Source of the DNA: Agrobacterium fabrum
GTDB lineage: Bacteria > Pseudomonadota > Alphaproteobacteria > Rhizobiales > Rhizobiaceae
Reading direction: 5' to 3'
NCBI GenBank assembly: GCA_003241215.1
Contig: QFOL01000018.1
Coordinates: forward strand, 1 to 30,257
Length of the DNA: 30,257 nucleotides
The translations under genes were made by a program, and so were the position numbers. Under the pieces are notes generated by a model, which had not been told where the DNA came from, ran no database searches, and saw nothing but the letters and a program-made list of their open reading frames with translations. Below are positions 16,510 through 23,978 of this stretch, one piece after another (positions within the stretch are counted from its first letter, which is position 1; each line of letters begins with the position of its first letter).

Positions 16510-17664
16510 CTACCTCGTATCGGTGAGGTTGCGGATAATGCGCATGAAGATGCGCGCGCCGGTGCCGATCAGCGCGTCCGGAAAGTCATAGTCGGGATTG
16601 TGCAGGTTGGGATAGTCCCGGCCTGCGCCAAGAAAGAACATGGCGGATGACGAAACGGCGCGAAAGCGGCCGAAATCCTCGGACGCTCGCATGGGCAGCC
16701 CCTCCGACCCGTGGGAGATTTTCTCCTCATCCAGCGCTCGCCGGATATGCGCGACCGCGTCAGATGCATTTTCGCAATGCAGGAAAATATCGTCATAGGT
16801 GATGTCGAGCGTCAGATTCTGTTCGTCCGCCACCTTTTTAGCCAATGTTTCCGCTGCCTCGCAGAGTTTTTCCATCCGGTCGTCGGTCAGTGTACGAAGT
16901 GTCGCCCAGATTTCAGCATCGGCTGGGGAAATTCCGAAGGCGGCTTCGCCCATCACGGCATGGGTGATCGTCACCATCGAGAAATCGGGTTCGGGCGGGA
17001 AACCGGAGCCGAGTTCGGCAAGGTCCGGCATCAGCCGGGATATTGCCCGCATGGGCGAAATGCCGTGTTCGGGCGAAGACGCATGCGCGGTCTTGCCGGA
17101 GAGGCGGATCTTGACGCCGCGCGACGCGCAGTTAACCGCTCCCTCCACAACGCTGACATGGCCGAAAGGCAGGCCGGGCAGGTTATGGAGCGAAAAGGCA
17201 TAATCCGGCTTTATCTGCCCAAAGCGCGGGTCGGCGAGAACGGCGGCGGCGCCCGCGCCGGTTTCTTCCGCCGGCTGGTACAGAAGGATGACGCGGCCTG
17301 TCGCGGGTCGCCGCCGGGAAAGGCCGAGCGCCAGCGCCGTCAGAATGGTGGAGTGACCGTCATGGCCGCAAAGATGGCCCTTGCCGTCGGTGCCGGAGCG
17401 GTGTTCGGCGTCACTCTTTTCGTGAATGGGCAGGGCATCGAGTTCCGAACGGATAAGAACCGCCGGGCCGCTTTTGCCGCTTTCATAGACCGCAGCCACG
17501 CCGTGGCCGCCGAGATCGGTGAAAAGCTGGTCGGGCTGCGCCTGCTCGAGGAAAGCGCGGATGCGCCGCGCCGTTTCCTTCTCCTCGCCGGAAATTTCCG
17601 GATGACGGTGCAGATCATGGCGAAGTTCAATGAGATCGAGCATGTCCTTGTTGGTCAGAAACAT
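16510..17664 (-). CDS. celE: M20-family amidohydrolase of the cellulose locus (CelE/BcsM-like)
   Basis: Metal-dependent amidohydrolase/deacylase of 384 residues, M20D type (hippurate hydrolase and N-acyl-amino-acid hydrolase relatives). Metal-site landmarks are SELDALP (73-79, D76), HLCGHDGH (97-104, C99 and H101), QPAEE (130-134, catalytic E133 and ligand E134) and SLHNLPG (158-164, H160), all intact, so it should be an active enzyme. There is no signal peptide, so it is cytosolic. The start at 17664 has AAGGA six bases upstream; an upstream TTG at 17679 overlaps that site and is less likely. It follows celD by 60 bases and ends 17 bases from the celG stop. In A. tumefaciens the celDE operon is needed for cellulose synthesis. 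Its natural amide substrate is not evident. Confidence 0.8.
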   Translation of the reverse strand: MFLTNKDMLDLIELRHDLHRHPEISGEEKETARRIRAFLEQAQPDQLFTDLGGHGVAAVYESGKSGPAVLIRSELDALPIHEKSDAEHRSGTDGKGHLCGHDGHSTILTALALGLSRRRPATGRVILLYQPAEETGAGAAAVLADPRFGQIKPDYAFSLHNLPGLPFGHVSVVEGAVNCASRGVKIRLSGKTAHASSPEHGISPMRAISRLMPDLAELGSGFPPEPDFSMVTITHAVMGEAAFGISPADAEIWATLRTLTDDRMEKLCEAAETLAKKVADEQNLTLDITYDDIFLHCENASDAVAHIRRALDEEKISHGSEGLPMRASEDFGRFRAVSSSAMFFLGAGRDYPNLHNPDYDFPDALIGTGARIFMRIIRNLTDTR

Positions 17665-17724
17665 CAAAAATCCTTGCAAGTCGTCCGGCCGGTTTTTCCT
17701 GCCGCAACTTACAGGGCGTTGCCT

Positions 17725-19371
17725 TTAATGCAAAACCTTTGGCGGGTGCCAGCGTTTGCCCGCCGCTTTCGGCTTGATGGCGAGCGTGACGACATCGGCG
17801 GGCAGCGGAACCTTGGCCTTTGCCAGTTCCAGCCGGGCAAGGGCTGCGCGGGCCTTTTCCGCATATTCCAGATGCGCCGCATCGTCGGAATGGTAGTGCT
17901 GCAACCTGTCGAGAATTTCCGCACCTTCCATCGTTCTTTCGGCGGCGATCAGCGCCACGGCGCATTTGTAGAGCGCTTCCCGGTGGAAGGGCGCGCGATT
18001 GGTCACCTGGCGGAAGGCCTCGGATGCCTCGTGGTAATGCTGCTGCGCCAGCCGCGCCTCACCGATGCGCAGCCAAAGCACGACTGGTTCCTGCCCGGCG
18101 GCCAGAAGGCTGAGAAAGGCGATTTCGGCTTCACGGAATTCACCCCGGTCGAATGACAGATTGGCGAGCCCGAATTGCGCGCCGAGATGATCCGGTGACG
18201 CGGCCAGCACTTGCCCGAAGGCGATGTTGGCCTCCGCCTTCTTGCCGGTCTTATAGAGTTTGAGGGCCTGTTCGTAGACAAAACGGATGCTGCGCGGGTG
18301 AAGCGTGCCGCCGAGATTGTCGCCCGAGCGGGTGCGGAACAGCGTGCAGCTCAGCTTCTGCTCCTCCGGCCCGAAGAAATATTTGTAGGGCTCGTTGCCG
18401 CGCAGGAAATCATAGGTTTTGAAACCCTGCTCGATGGCCCTGCGAATGCAATGGCCATGCAGCACGAGGCCGGGGGAAGGGGTCTTCCAGTTCTCGTCGC
18501 GGCCGGTAATGTAGAACAGGACCGATTTCTTCTGGCGGTCGATGATATTGGCGAGCGCGCCGAGCGGCTGGTCGCCGAACCAGAGCACCGGCACTTCGAG
18601 GTCGCCACGGATATAGACATCCATCAGCATCTGCCGTGTTGCGCCGATCAGAAGCTCCGTGCGTTCCTTGCCCTTGTGCGGCGCCCAGCGGATGCGCCAG
18701 AAATCGAACAGGATATCCATGTCCCGCTTGATTGTTTCCCGTGTTGCGAAGGTGATGCGATATTCGTCGCCGCCCTCCACCTTTCGCAGGAAACGCCTCA
18801 GCTTCTGCCGTGTCTGGCTGCTCATGTGACTGTCGAGATAGCCGTCGAACGTGTCCGGCAGCGTTACCACCGGGCAGATGCAATTGTTGATGTTGTAGGG
18901 ATTGGTCGGCATGTTGTCGCGAAACATGACGAGCGGACCCTGAAGCGCGCGGATCATGGCGTCGCGGCGTTCCGGCGGGCCGAAAAGGTAATCGAGCTTG
19001 AGTTCGGTCCAGTTCTGCTGGCGTATATAGGAACAAAAACCGGCAACCGCGTGATTTTCATAGTCTGGCAGGGTGATGAAACCGGTGTAATCCGCCGCCG
19101 CATTGCCGGCCATGACGATGCTGTCATGGAAGCGGCCGGTTTTCTTGTCCGGTTCGGTGACGATGCGCAGCGGGAAAAACGCCACATAGGGTGAGCCTTC
19201 CGGCCGTTCGCGCAATGCAAGAATGAACCAGCGCCTGCGGCGCGGCATGTAATCCCTCAGCCATCCCCAGGAGAGGAAATGCCGGGCATGGGGATCGGCC
19301 ATGAACACCGCATCCCAGTTTCCCCGGATCGCCTCGAAGCCGGCGTCCGTGTCGATGATATCGATGCGCAT
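17725..19371 (-). CDS. celD: CelD: GNAT-fold protein with C-terminal TPRs
   Basis: Protein of 548 residues combining an acyltransferase-like GNAT fold of the CelD type (about 1-360) with TPR repeats (about 365-520). The GNAT part has the family's conserved LKLDYLFGPPE (124-134), a basic SSQTRQKLRRFLRK stretch (184-197), DFLRGNEPYKYFFGP (321-335) and SCTLFR (341-346). The repeats read AEANIAFGQVLAASPDH, then three related units. No signal peptide is present. The start at 19371 has GGGAGGGGGA four bases upstream; a TTG at 19386 precedes that site. It is the first gene of celDE, convergent with the synthase operon. An acyl-transfer role in making or anchoring a modified glucan or a lipid-linked intermediate has been suggested for this locus; the direct reaction is unknown. 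Confidence 0.85.
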   Translation of the reverse strand: MRIDIIDTDAGFEAIRGNWDAVFMADPHARHFLSWGWLRDYMPRRRRWFILALRERPEGSPYVAFFPLRIVTEPDKKTGRFHDSIVMAGNAAADYTGFITLPDYENHAVAGFCSYIRQQNWTELKLDYLFGPPERRDAMIRALQGPLVMFRDNMPTNPYNINNCICPVVTLPDTFDGYLDSHMSSQTRQKLRRFLRKVEGGDEYRITFATRETIKRDMDILFDFWRIRWAPHKGKERTELLIGATRQMLMDVYIRGDLEVPVLWFGDQPLGALANIIDRQKKSVLFYITGRDENWKTPSPGLVLHGHCIRRAIEQGFKTYDFLRGNEPYKYFFGPEEQKLSCTLFRTRSGDNLGGTLHPRSIRFVYEQALKLYKTGKKAEANIAFGQVLAASPDHLGAQFGLANLSFDRGEFREAEIAFLSLLAAGQEPVVLWLRIGEARLAQQHYHEASEAFRQVTNRAPFHREALYKCAVALIAAERTMEGAEILDRLQHYHSDDAAHLEYAEKARAALARLELAKAKVPLPADVVTLAIKPKAAGKRWHPPKVLH

Positions 19372-19406
19372 TCGTCCCCCTCCCAATACTGATCACACAT
19401 TCGGGA

Positions 19407-19461
19407 GGCTTCATTTTATGGGTAAACGATCGGCTTCAAATATTCCCTTCGGGTGAAAGCC
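19407..19461. promoter_or_regulatory. GGCTTCA half-site repeats upstream of celD
   Basis: Two direct copies of GGCTTCA (19407-19413 and 19432-19438, 25 bases apart) are followed by TGAAAGCC (19454-19461), nearly the inverse of the same motif. They lie 36-90 bases upstream of the celD start on its promoter side and could be binding sites for a regulator of the celDE operon. A TAAAAT box on the minus strand lies between the first two copies. Short repeats like this can arise by chance. Confidence 0.3.
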
Positions 19462-19523
19462 TCGTATCAAATGGGATTAATCCATGATCTGCCTGCGATC
19501 GCCGCGCCGCGACAAAAAAGACC

Positions 19524-19551
19524 TTGTCAGCCGGTTGCAGCACTCTAACAT
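19524..19551 (+). promoter_or_regulatory. candidate promoter for the SDR-aminotransferase operon
   Basis: TTGTCA at 19524-19529, a 16-base spacer, and TAACAT at 19546-19551 form a recognisable sigma-70-type pair, preceded by an A-rich run (ACAAAAAAGA). Transcription would start near 19558, leaving a leader of about 48 bases before the ATG at 19606. Confidence 0.4.
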
Positions 19552-19605
19552 GCGGGACTGAATGCGCGGCCGGCTCAACGGTGCGCATGGCAAAGGAGTT
19601 CTCAT

Positions 19606-20340
19606 ATGGCTGTTCCTTTCATGCTTCTCACCGGCGCCAGCCGAGGGATTGGCCATGCCACTGTCAAGCTGTTTCAGGAAAAGGGCTGGAGGATTCTCAC
19701 CGTATCGCGGCAACCCTTTTCCGAGGAATGCCGCTGGCCTTCTGCACGCGAAAGCCATATCCAGGCCGATCTGGAGGACTTGTCCCGCATCGGCGATCTG
19801 GCGGATGAGGTGCGTTCGCGCCTGCCGGAAGGCAAGCTTGCGGCGCTTGTGAACAATGCCGGGATTTCGCCGAAGGGTGAAGGCGGAAGCCGCCTCGGCG
19901 TGATGGATACGACGGCGGATATCTGGACGCGGGTGATGAATGTCAATCTCATCTCCACGGCGCTGCTGGCCCGCGCCGTACTGCCGGAACTGGAGGCCGC
20001 CCGGGGCTCAATCGTCAACGTCACCTCCATTGTCGGCTCTCGCGTGCATCCTTTCGCCGGCGTTGCCTATGCTGCTTCGAAGGCGGCGCTCGCGGCGCTG
20101 ACGCGCGAACTGGCGCATGAGTTCGGCCCGCGCGGCGTGCGCGCCAATGCCATTGCGCCCGGCGAAATCAACACCGCCATCCTTTCCCCCGGCACGGCGG
20201 AACTGGTGGACGCACAGGTGCCGCTTGGCCGCCTCGGCACCACGGCCGAGGTGGCGCAGACCATCTATTTCCTCTGCTCGGAGCAATCGACCTACATCAA
20301 CGGCGCGGAAATTCACATCAATGGCGGCCAGCACGTCTGA
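19606..20340 (+). CDS. Classical short-chain dehydrogenase/reductase
   Basis: NAD(P)-dependent oxidoreductase of 244 residues, the typical size of the classical SDR family. It has the cofactor motif TGASRGIG (9-16), NNAG (83-86), the catalytic serine S141 in NVTSIVGS, Y155 and K159 of YAASK, and a C-terminal INGAEIHINGG. It resembles FabG-like 3-oxoacyl-ACP reductases and many sugar-alcohol or amino-alcohol dehydrogenases; the substrate cannot be assigned. S34-R35 after the second beta strand might favour NADP(H). AAGGAG (19593-19598) lies eight bases before the ATG. It is followed after 36 bases by a class III aminotransferase, so the pair probably oxidises an alcohol or reduces a ketone linked to an amine-aldehyde conversion. 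Confidence 0.85.
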   Translation: MAVPFMLLTGASRGIGHATVKLFQEKGWRILTVSRQPFSEECRWPSARESHIQADLEDLSRIGDLADEVRSRLPEGKLAALVNNAGISPKGEGGSRLGVMDTTADIWTRVMNVNLISTALLARAVLPELEAARGSIVNVTSIVGSRVHPFAGVAYAASKAALAALTRELAHEFGPRGVRANAIAPGEINTAILSPGTAELVDAQVPLGRLGTTAEVAQTIYFLCSEQSTYINGAEIHINGGQHV

Positions 20341-20376
20341 TACGCCGCCCAGCAACCGAAAATGGAGCCTTTACCG

Positions 20377-21729
20377 ATGACCATCCTGCCGAATTCCGTC
20401 GAGGCACGCGATATCGCCTATCAGATGCACCCGAACGTCAATCTGCGCAAATTCGAAAAGACCGGCGGTCTGGTCATCGAGAGCGGCGAGGGCATCTATG
20501 TCACCGACAGCAGCGGCAAGCGCTATATCGAGGCGATGGCGGGGCTGTGGTCGGTGGCGCTCGGTTTCGGCGAACAGCGGCTGGTGGACGCGGCGACAAA
20601 GCAGATGCAGAAGCTGCCCTATTACCACACCTTTTCCTACAAGACGCATGGTCCGTCGGTCGATCTCGCCGAGCTGCTGATCGAGCTTTCACCGGTGCCG
20701 ATGTCCAAGGTGCATTTCACCTCCTCCGGCTCCGAGGCCAACGATCTCGTCGCCAAGATGGTCTGGTATCGCTCCAACGCGCTGGGCAGACGAGACAAGA
20801 AGAAGATCATCGGCCGCATCAAGGGCTATCATGGTGTGACGATCGCGTCGGCCTCGATCACCGGCCTGCCGCGCAACCATGAAAGCTTCGACCTGCCGCT
20901 GGACCGGATGTTGCATACGGCCTGCCCCTCCTATGTGCATTTCGGAAAGGAAGGGGAAAGCGAGGCCGACTTCACCGCGCGTATCCTGAAGGAGCTGGAA
21001 GACCTAATCCTTCGCGAAGGCCCGGAAACCATTGCCGCGTTCTGGGGCGAGCCGGTAATGGGCGCCGGCGGCGTTCTCCTGCCGCCGGAAGGTTATTGGG
21101 AGGGCGTGCAGGCCATCCTCAGGAAATACGATATTCTGCTTGTCGTGGATGAGGTGATCTGCGGTTTCGGCCGAACCGGCAAGATGTTCGCCTGCGAGAC
21201 CTATGGCATCAAGCCGGATGTGATTGTCGTCTCCAAGCAGATTTCGTCGTCCTACATGCCGCTTTCGGCGATCATCATGAATGACAGTTTTTACCAGCCG
21301 ATTGCTGATGAGTCCGACCGTATCGGCTCCTTCGGCCATGGTTACACCGCCTCCGGCCATCCGGTCGCGACGGCGGTGGGGCTGGAAAACCTGAAGATCA
21401 TTCAGGAGCGTGATCTGGTCGGCAATGTCGCCCGGCTGGAGGGCAAATTTCTCGATCATCTGAAGGCGCTTGCCGATCACCCGCTCATTCATTCCTCGCG
21501 CGGCGTCGGTCTTCTTGGCGCGCTGGAAGTGAAGCCATGGGAAGGCCTGAAGGCCGGCGATACGACGCTCGCCATTGCCGCAGCCATTGAGGAGGAGGGT
21601 GTCATCACCCGGCCGATCGGCGAATCCATCTGCTTCTGCCCGCCGCTGATCATCACGGCCGAGCAGCTGGACGAGCTGTTTGCTGGTGTGAAACGTGGTC
21701 TCGACAAGGTCGCGGCCGCACGCGGCTGA
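20377..21729 (+). CDS. Class III (omega) PLP-dependent aminotransferase
   Basis: Cytosolic transaminase of 450 residues in the class III fold (fold type I), closest in motif pattern to omega-amino acid or diamine:pyruvate transaminases. Visible are the phosphate-binding SGSEAND (117-123), the YHG pocket (151-153), VVDEVICGFGRTG (256-268, D258 binding the pyridine nitrogen) and the PLP lysine K287 in VSKQISSSYMPLSA. The start at 20377 has GGAG nine bases upstream; the ATG at 20362 overlaps that site and has no ribosome binding site of its own. It follows the SDR gene in one operon. Likely donors include beta-alanine, GABA, putrescine or related amines with pyruvate as acceptor. No catabolic neighbour fixes the substrate. 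Confidence 0.87.
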   Translation: MTILPNSVEARDIAYQMHPNVNLRKFEKTGGLVIESGEGIYVTDSSGKRYIEAMAGLWSVALGFGEQRLVDAATKQMQKLPYYHTFSYKTHGPSVDLAELLIELSPVPMSKVHFTSSGSEANDLVAKMVWYRSNALGRRDKKKIIGRIKGYHGVTIASASITGLPRNHESFDLPLDRMLHTACPSYVHFGKEGESEADFTARILKELEDLILREGPETIAAFWGEPVMGAGGVLLPPEGYWEGVQAILRKYDILLVVDEVICGFGRTGKMFACETYGIKPDVIVVSKQISSSYMPLSAIIMNDSFYQPIADESDRIGSFGHGYTASGHPVATAVGLENLKIIQERDLVGNVARLEGKFLDHLKALADHPLIHSSRGVGLLGALEVKPWEGLKAGDTTLAIAAAIEEEGVITRPIGESICFCPPLIITAEQLDELFAGVKRGLDKVAAARG

Positions 21730-21744
21730 AGATTTCCGCAGATC

Positions 21745-21771
21745 GTGCCGGTCGGTTCATCCGCCCGGCAT
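21745..21771 (+). terminator. weak hairpin downstream of the aminotransferase gene
   Basis: GTGCCGG (21745-21751) pairs with CCGGCAT (21765-21771), with one G-U pair, around a 13-base loop, and is followed by CGTTCTATC. It lies in the 46-base gap between convergent genes. The tail is poor in T, so it is at best a weak terminator. Confidence 0.3.
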
Positions 21772-21775
21772 CGTT

Positions 21776-22213
21776 CTATCCCCTGTAGGCCACGAGCACT
21801 GCGCCGCAGGCGATCAGGACCACGCCGAGCCAATTGGGCAACGACAACCTTTCCCCCAGAAACAGCACCGCAAAGACGGCGACGAAGACGACGCTCAGCT
21901 TGTCGATGGGGGCGACGCGGGCGGCATCGCCGATTTTCAGTGCCCGGAAATAACATATCCACGATGCGCCGGTCGCCAGGCCTGAAAGCACGAGGAACAA
22001 CCAAGTGCGCCCGGAAATGGTGGAGGGCTGCTGCCAGTTGCCGGTGATGTAAACCATCAGGCCGGCGGCGGCGAGGATGACGATGGTGCGGATGAAGGTG
22101 GCGAAATCGGAATTGACGTTCTCGATGCCGACTTTTGCAAAAATTGCGGTCAGTGCCGCAAAGGCCGCCGATAGCAGCGCCCAGAATTGCCAGGCCAGAA
22201 ACAGGTTCTTCAT
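21776..22213 (-). CDS. Half-size EamA/DMT-family membrane permease
   Basis: Integral membrane protein of 145 residues with five predicted helices (about 9-27, 40-57, 70-90, 103-119, 126-142), corresponding to a single EamA domain. The signature segment PIDKLSVVFVAVFAVLFLGERLS (split here: PIDKLSVVF at 102-110, LGERLS at 119-124) is typical of drug/metabolite transporters. Full-size members have ten helices from two such domains, so this one must form dimers to make a pathway. The start at 22213 has GGAG about eight bases upstream; a longer upstream extension is non-hydrophobic and lacks a ribosome binding site. It lies 181 bases downstream of dctA on the same strand, beyond a strong hairpin, so it is probably a separate unit. 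Substrate unknown. Confidence 0.75.
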   Translation of the reverse strand: MKNLFLAWQFWALLSAAFAALTAIFAKVGIENVNSDFATFIRTIVILAAAGLMVYITGNWQQPSTISGRTWLFLVLSGLATGASWICYFRALKIGDAARVAPIDKLSVVFVAVFAVLFLGERLSLPNWLGVVLIACGAVLVAYRG

Positions 22214-22307
22214 GCCGCCACTCCGCTCATCGCATTGGTCACGCTTCGGCTCTACCGCATCTTCCGGTCGATAAAAACCCCATTGGATGGGCGCGAGCCT
22301 GAACAAT

Positions 22308-22344
22308 GAAAGCCCGGCGCATCCAGTCGATGTGCCGGGCTTTC
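22308..22344 (-). terminator. dctA terminator hairpin
   Basis: GAAAGCCCGGC (22308-22318) pairs perfectly with GCCGGGCTTTC (22334-22344), and the stem extends inward by about five more pairs including one G-U, leaving a five-base loop. On the minus strand the stem is followed by ATTGTTC, moderately T-rich. It lies about 50 bases after the dctA stop and before the EamA gene, so it most likely ends the dctA transcript. Confidence 0.7.
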
Positions 22345-22394
22345 CATATGCCTGCCCGGAGAAACCGGGACAGGCCGGACCTTGGGAGGTCTTA

Positions 22395-23741
22395 TTATTC
22401 GGCGGGCTGAACCGAAGCCGGAAGCTGGTCTACATCGGCGATGCCGGTGAACTCTTCCTGGCCGCTCAGCACGCGGGCGAGCTGGTCCTGATCCAGTTCG
22501 CCTTCCCAGCGGGCGACGACAATGGTGGCGACCGCATTGCCGACGAAGTTGGTCAGTGCACGGCATTCCGACATGAAACGGTCGATGCCGAGGATCAGCG
22601 CCATGCCGGCGACGGGAACCGAAGGCACAACGGAGAGGGTTGCCGCGAGCGTTATGAAGCCCGCGCCGGTGATGCCGGCCGCACCCTTGGAGGAGAGCAT
22701 GGCCACCAGCAGCAGCAGGATCTGTTCGCCGAAGGACAGTTGGATGCCGGTCGCCTGTGCGATGAAGAGAGCCGCCAGCGTCATGTAGATGTTGGTGCCG
22801 TCAAGGTTGAAGGAGTAACCGGTGGGGATGACGAGGCCGACGACCGAACGCTTGCAGCCCGCCTTTTCCATCTTGCTCATCAGGCCCGGCAGGGCGGCTT
22901 CGGAAGACGACGTGCCGAGAACCAGCAGCAGTTCTTCCTTGATGTAGCGGATAAGCGCAACGATGGAGAAGCCGTTGTAACGGCAGACGGCGCCGAGAAC
23001 CACGAACACGAACAGGAAGGACGTGACGTAGAAAGTGCCGATCAGCATCGCAAGGTTGGTGACGGACGAGATGCCATATTTGCCGATGGTGAAGGCCATG
23101 GCGCCGAAAGCACCGATGGGGGCGGCCTTCATCAGGATCGCGACCAGCTTGAAGATCGGATACATCAGGGCGTGCATGAAATCGGTGACGGGCTTGCCCT
23201 TTTCGCCGACGATGCCGAGCGCGATACCGAAGAGAACCGAGAAGAACAGCACCTGCAGGATATCGCCGCTGGCGAAAGCACCGACGATGGTGGTCGGGAT
23301 GATGTTCATCAGGAAGCCGGTGATGGTCTGCTCATGGGCCTTGTCGGCGTAGGTCGCGACTGCCTTGGCATCCAGCGTGGAAGGATCGATGTTCATGCCG
23401 GCGCCCGGCTGCACGGTGTTGGCGACGATGAGGCCAACGATGAGCGCGAGCGTGGAGAATACGAGGAAGTAGATCATGGCCTTGCCGGCCACGCGCCCGA
23501 CCTTCTTCATGTCGTTCATGCCGGCGATGCCGGTTGCGACGGTGAGGAAGATGACGGGTGCGATGATCATCTTGACGAGGCGGATGAAGCCGTCGCCGAG
23601 CGGCTTCAGCTGTTCGCCGAAGGCCGGATAAAAATGGCCGAGCGCGATACCGGCGATGATGGCCACCAGAACCTGGAAATACAGGTGCTTGTAGAATGGC
23701 TGCTTGGCGTGGCCTGCGGCCACGGCTGTCGTATCGATCAT
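22395..23741 (-). CDS. dctA: C4-dicarboxylate transport protein DctA
   Basis: Inner-membrane cation-coupled symporter of the DAACS family importing succinate, fumarate and malate. In rhizobia it is essential for feeding nitrogen-fixing bacteroids. The 448-residue protein carries the family's signature elements: the serine-rich loop TSSSEAALP (277-285), [10 protein letters not shown] (308-317) and [16 protein letters not shown] (387-402), with about eight membrane helices and re-entrant loops. Length matches rhizobial DctA. The start is backed by GAGGAGGA seven bases upstream. The gene is divergent from dctB-dctD; the gap contains a sigma-54 promoter, IHF site and paired DctD-type sites, so it should be switched on by DctB/DctD when dicarboxylates are present and need RpoN. 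It ends in a strong hairpin. Confidence 0.96.
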   Translation of the reverse strand: MIDTTAVAAGHAKQPFYKHLYFQVLVAIIAGIALGHFYPAFGEQLKPLGDGFIRLVKMIIAPVIFLTVATGIAGMNDMKKVGRVAGKAMIYFLVFSTLALIVGLIVANTVQPGAGMNIDPSTLDAKAVATYADKAHEQTITGFLMNIIPTTIVGAFASGDILQVLFFSVLFGIALGIVGEKGKPVTDFMHALMYPIFKLVAILMKAAPIGAFGAMAFTIGKYGISSVTNLAMLIGTFYVTSFLFVFVVLGAVCRYNGFSIVALIRYIKEELLLVLGTSSSEAALPGLMSKMEKAGCKRSVVGLVIPTGYSFNLDGTNIYMTLAALFIAQATGIQLSFGEQILLLLVAMLSSKGAAGITGAGFITLAATLSVVPSVPVAGMALILGIDRFMSECRALTNFVGNAVATIVVARWEGELDQDQLARVLSGQEEFTGIADVDQLPASVQPAE

Positions 23742-23829
23742 GTTTTTTCCTCCTCGGCCTCACCCTGCCTTTATTGGCCTCCCGGGTTCGCCGTGACGTT
23801 GACGGCTTCGCGCCGATTGTGGAGTCATG

Positions 23830-23845
23830 TGCAATACGCATGCCA
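23830..23845 (-). promoter_or_regulatory. sigma-54 promoter of dctA
   Basis: Read on the minus strand, TGGCATGCGTATTGCA matches the RpoN consensus TGGCACGNNNNTTGCA at all but one position and keeps the invariant GG and GC ten bases apart. Transcription would begin near 23819, giving a 5' leader of about 78 bases before dctA. DctA promoters in rhizobia are sigma-54 dependent, which supports the call. Confidence 0.85.
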
Positions 23846-23862
23846 GACTTGCCAATTTGCGA

Positions 23863-23875
23863 TAACTGGCTGATT
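23863..23875 (-). promoter_or_regulatory. candidate IHF binding site in the dctA promoter
   Basis: On the minus strand AATCAGCCAGTTA fits the IHF consensus WATCARNNNNTTR exactly. It lies about 44-56 bases upstream of the predicted dctA start, between the sigma-54 promoter and the DctD-like sites, which is where a DNA bend is needed to bring the activator to the polymerase. The consensus is degenerate, but the position strengthens it. Confidence 0.55.
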
Positions 23876-23917
23876 TCAAAAGTAGTTTTTATTGAGGCTT
23901 CGTCGGCTCACAGTCAT

Positions 23918-23937
23918 TTGTGCGGAATTCCGGACAA
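23918..23937. promoter_or_regulatory. DctD upstream activator site 1 (promoter-proximal)
   Basis: TTGTGCGGAATTCCGGACAA is a 20-base palindrome with one mismatched pair and resembles the DctD sites described upstream of rhizobial dctA. Its centre is about 108 bases upstream of the predicted dctA transcription start, a normal distance for an enhancer-binding protein. Confidence 0.7.
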
Positions 23938-23950
23938 TGTCTCTTGCGGT

Positions 23951-23970
23951 TTGTGTGTAAATCCGCACAA
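23951..23970. promoter_or_regulatory. DctD upstream activator site 2 (promoter-distal)
   Basis: TTGTGTGTAAATCCGCACAA is a second, less symmetric copy of the same palindrome. Its centre is 33 bases from site 1, close to three helical turns, so two dimers would bind the same DNA face. It ends only eight bases before the dctB start codon, so DctD bound here may also affect dctB expression. Confidence 0.65.
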
Positions 23971-23978
23971 TTATCCCC

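Noticed and set aside
16711..18156. Plus-strand open frame (481 codons) spanning celE and the end of celD
   Set aside because: It crosses two well-supported genes on the other strand and their gap, with no motif of its own.
22287..23873. Long open frame (528 codons) on the plus strand across dctA
   Set aside because: It is the antisense of dctA, is rich in Asp, Glu, His and Gly as expected of a mirrored membrane-protein frame, has no recognisable domain and no ribosome binding site.
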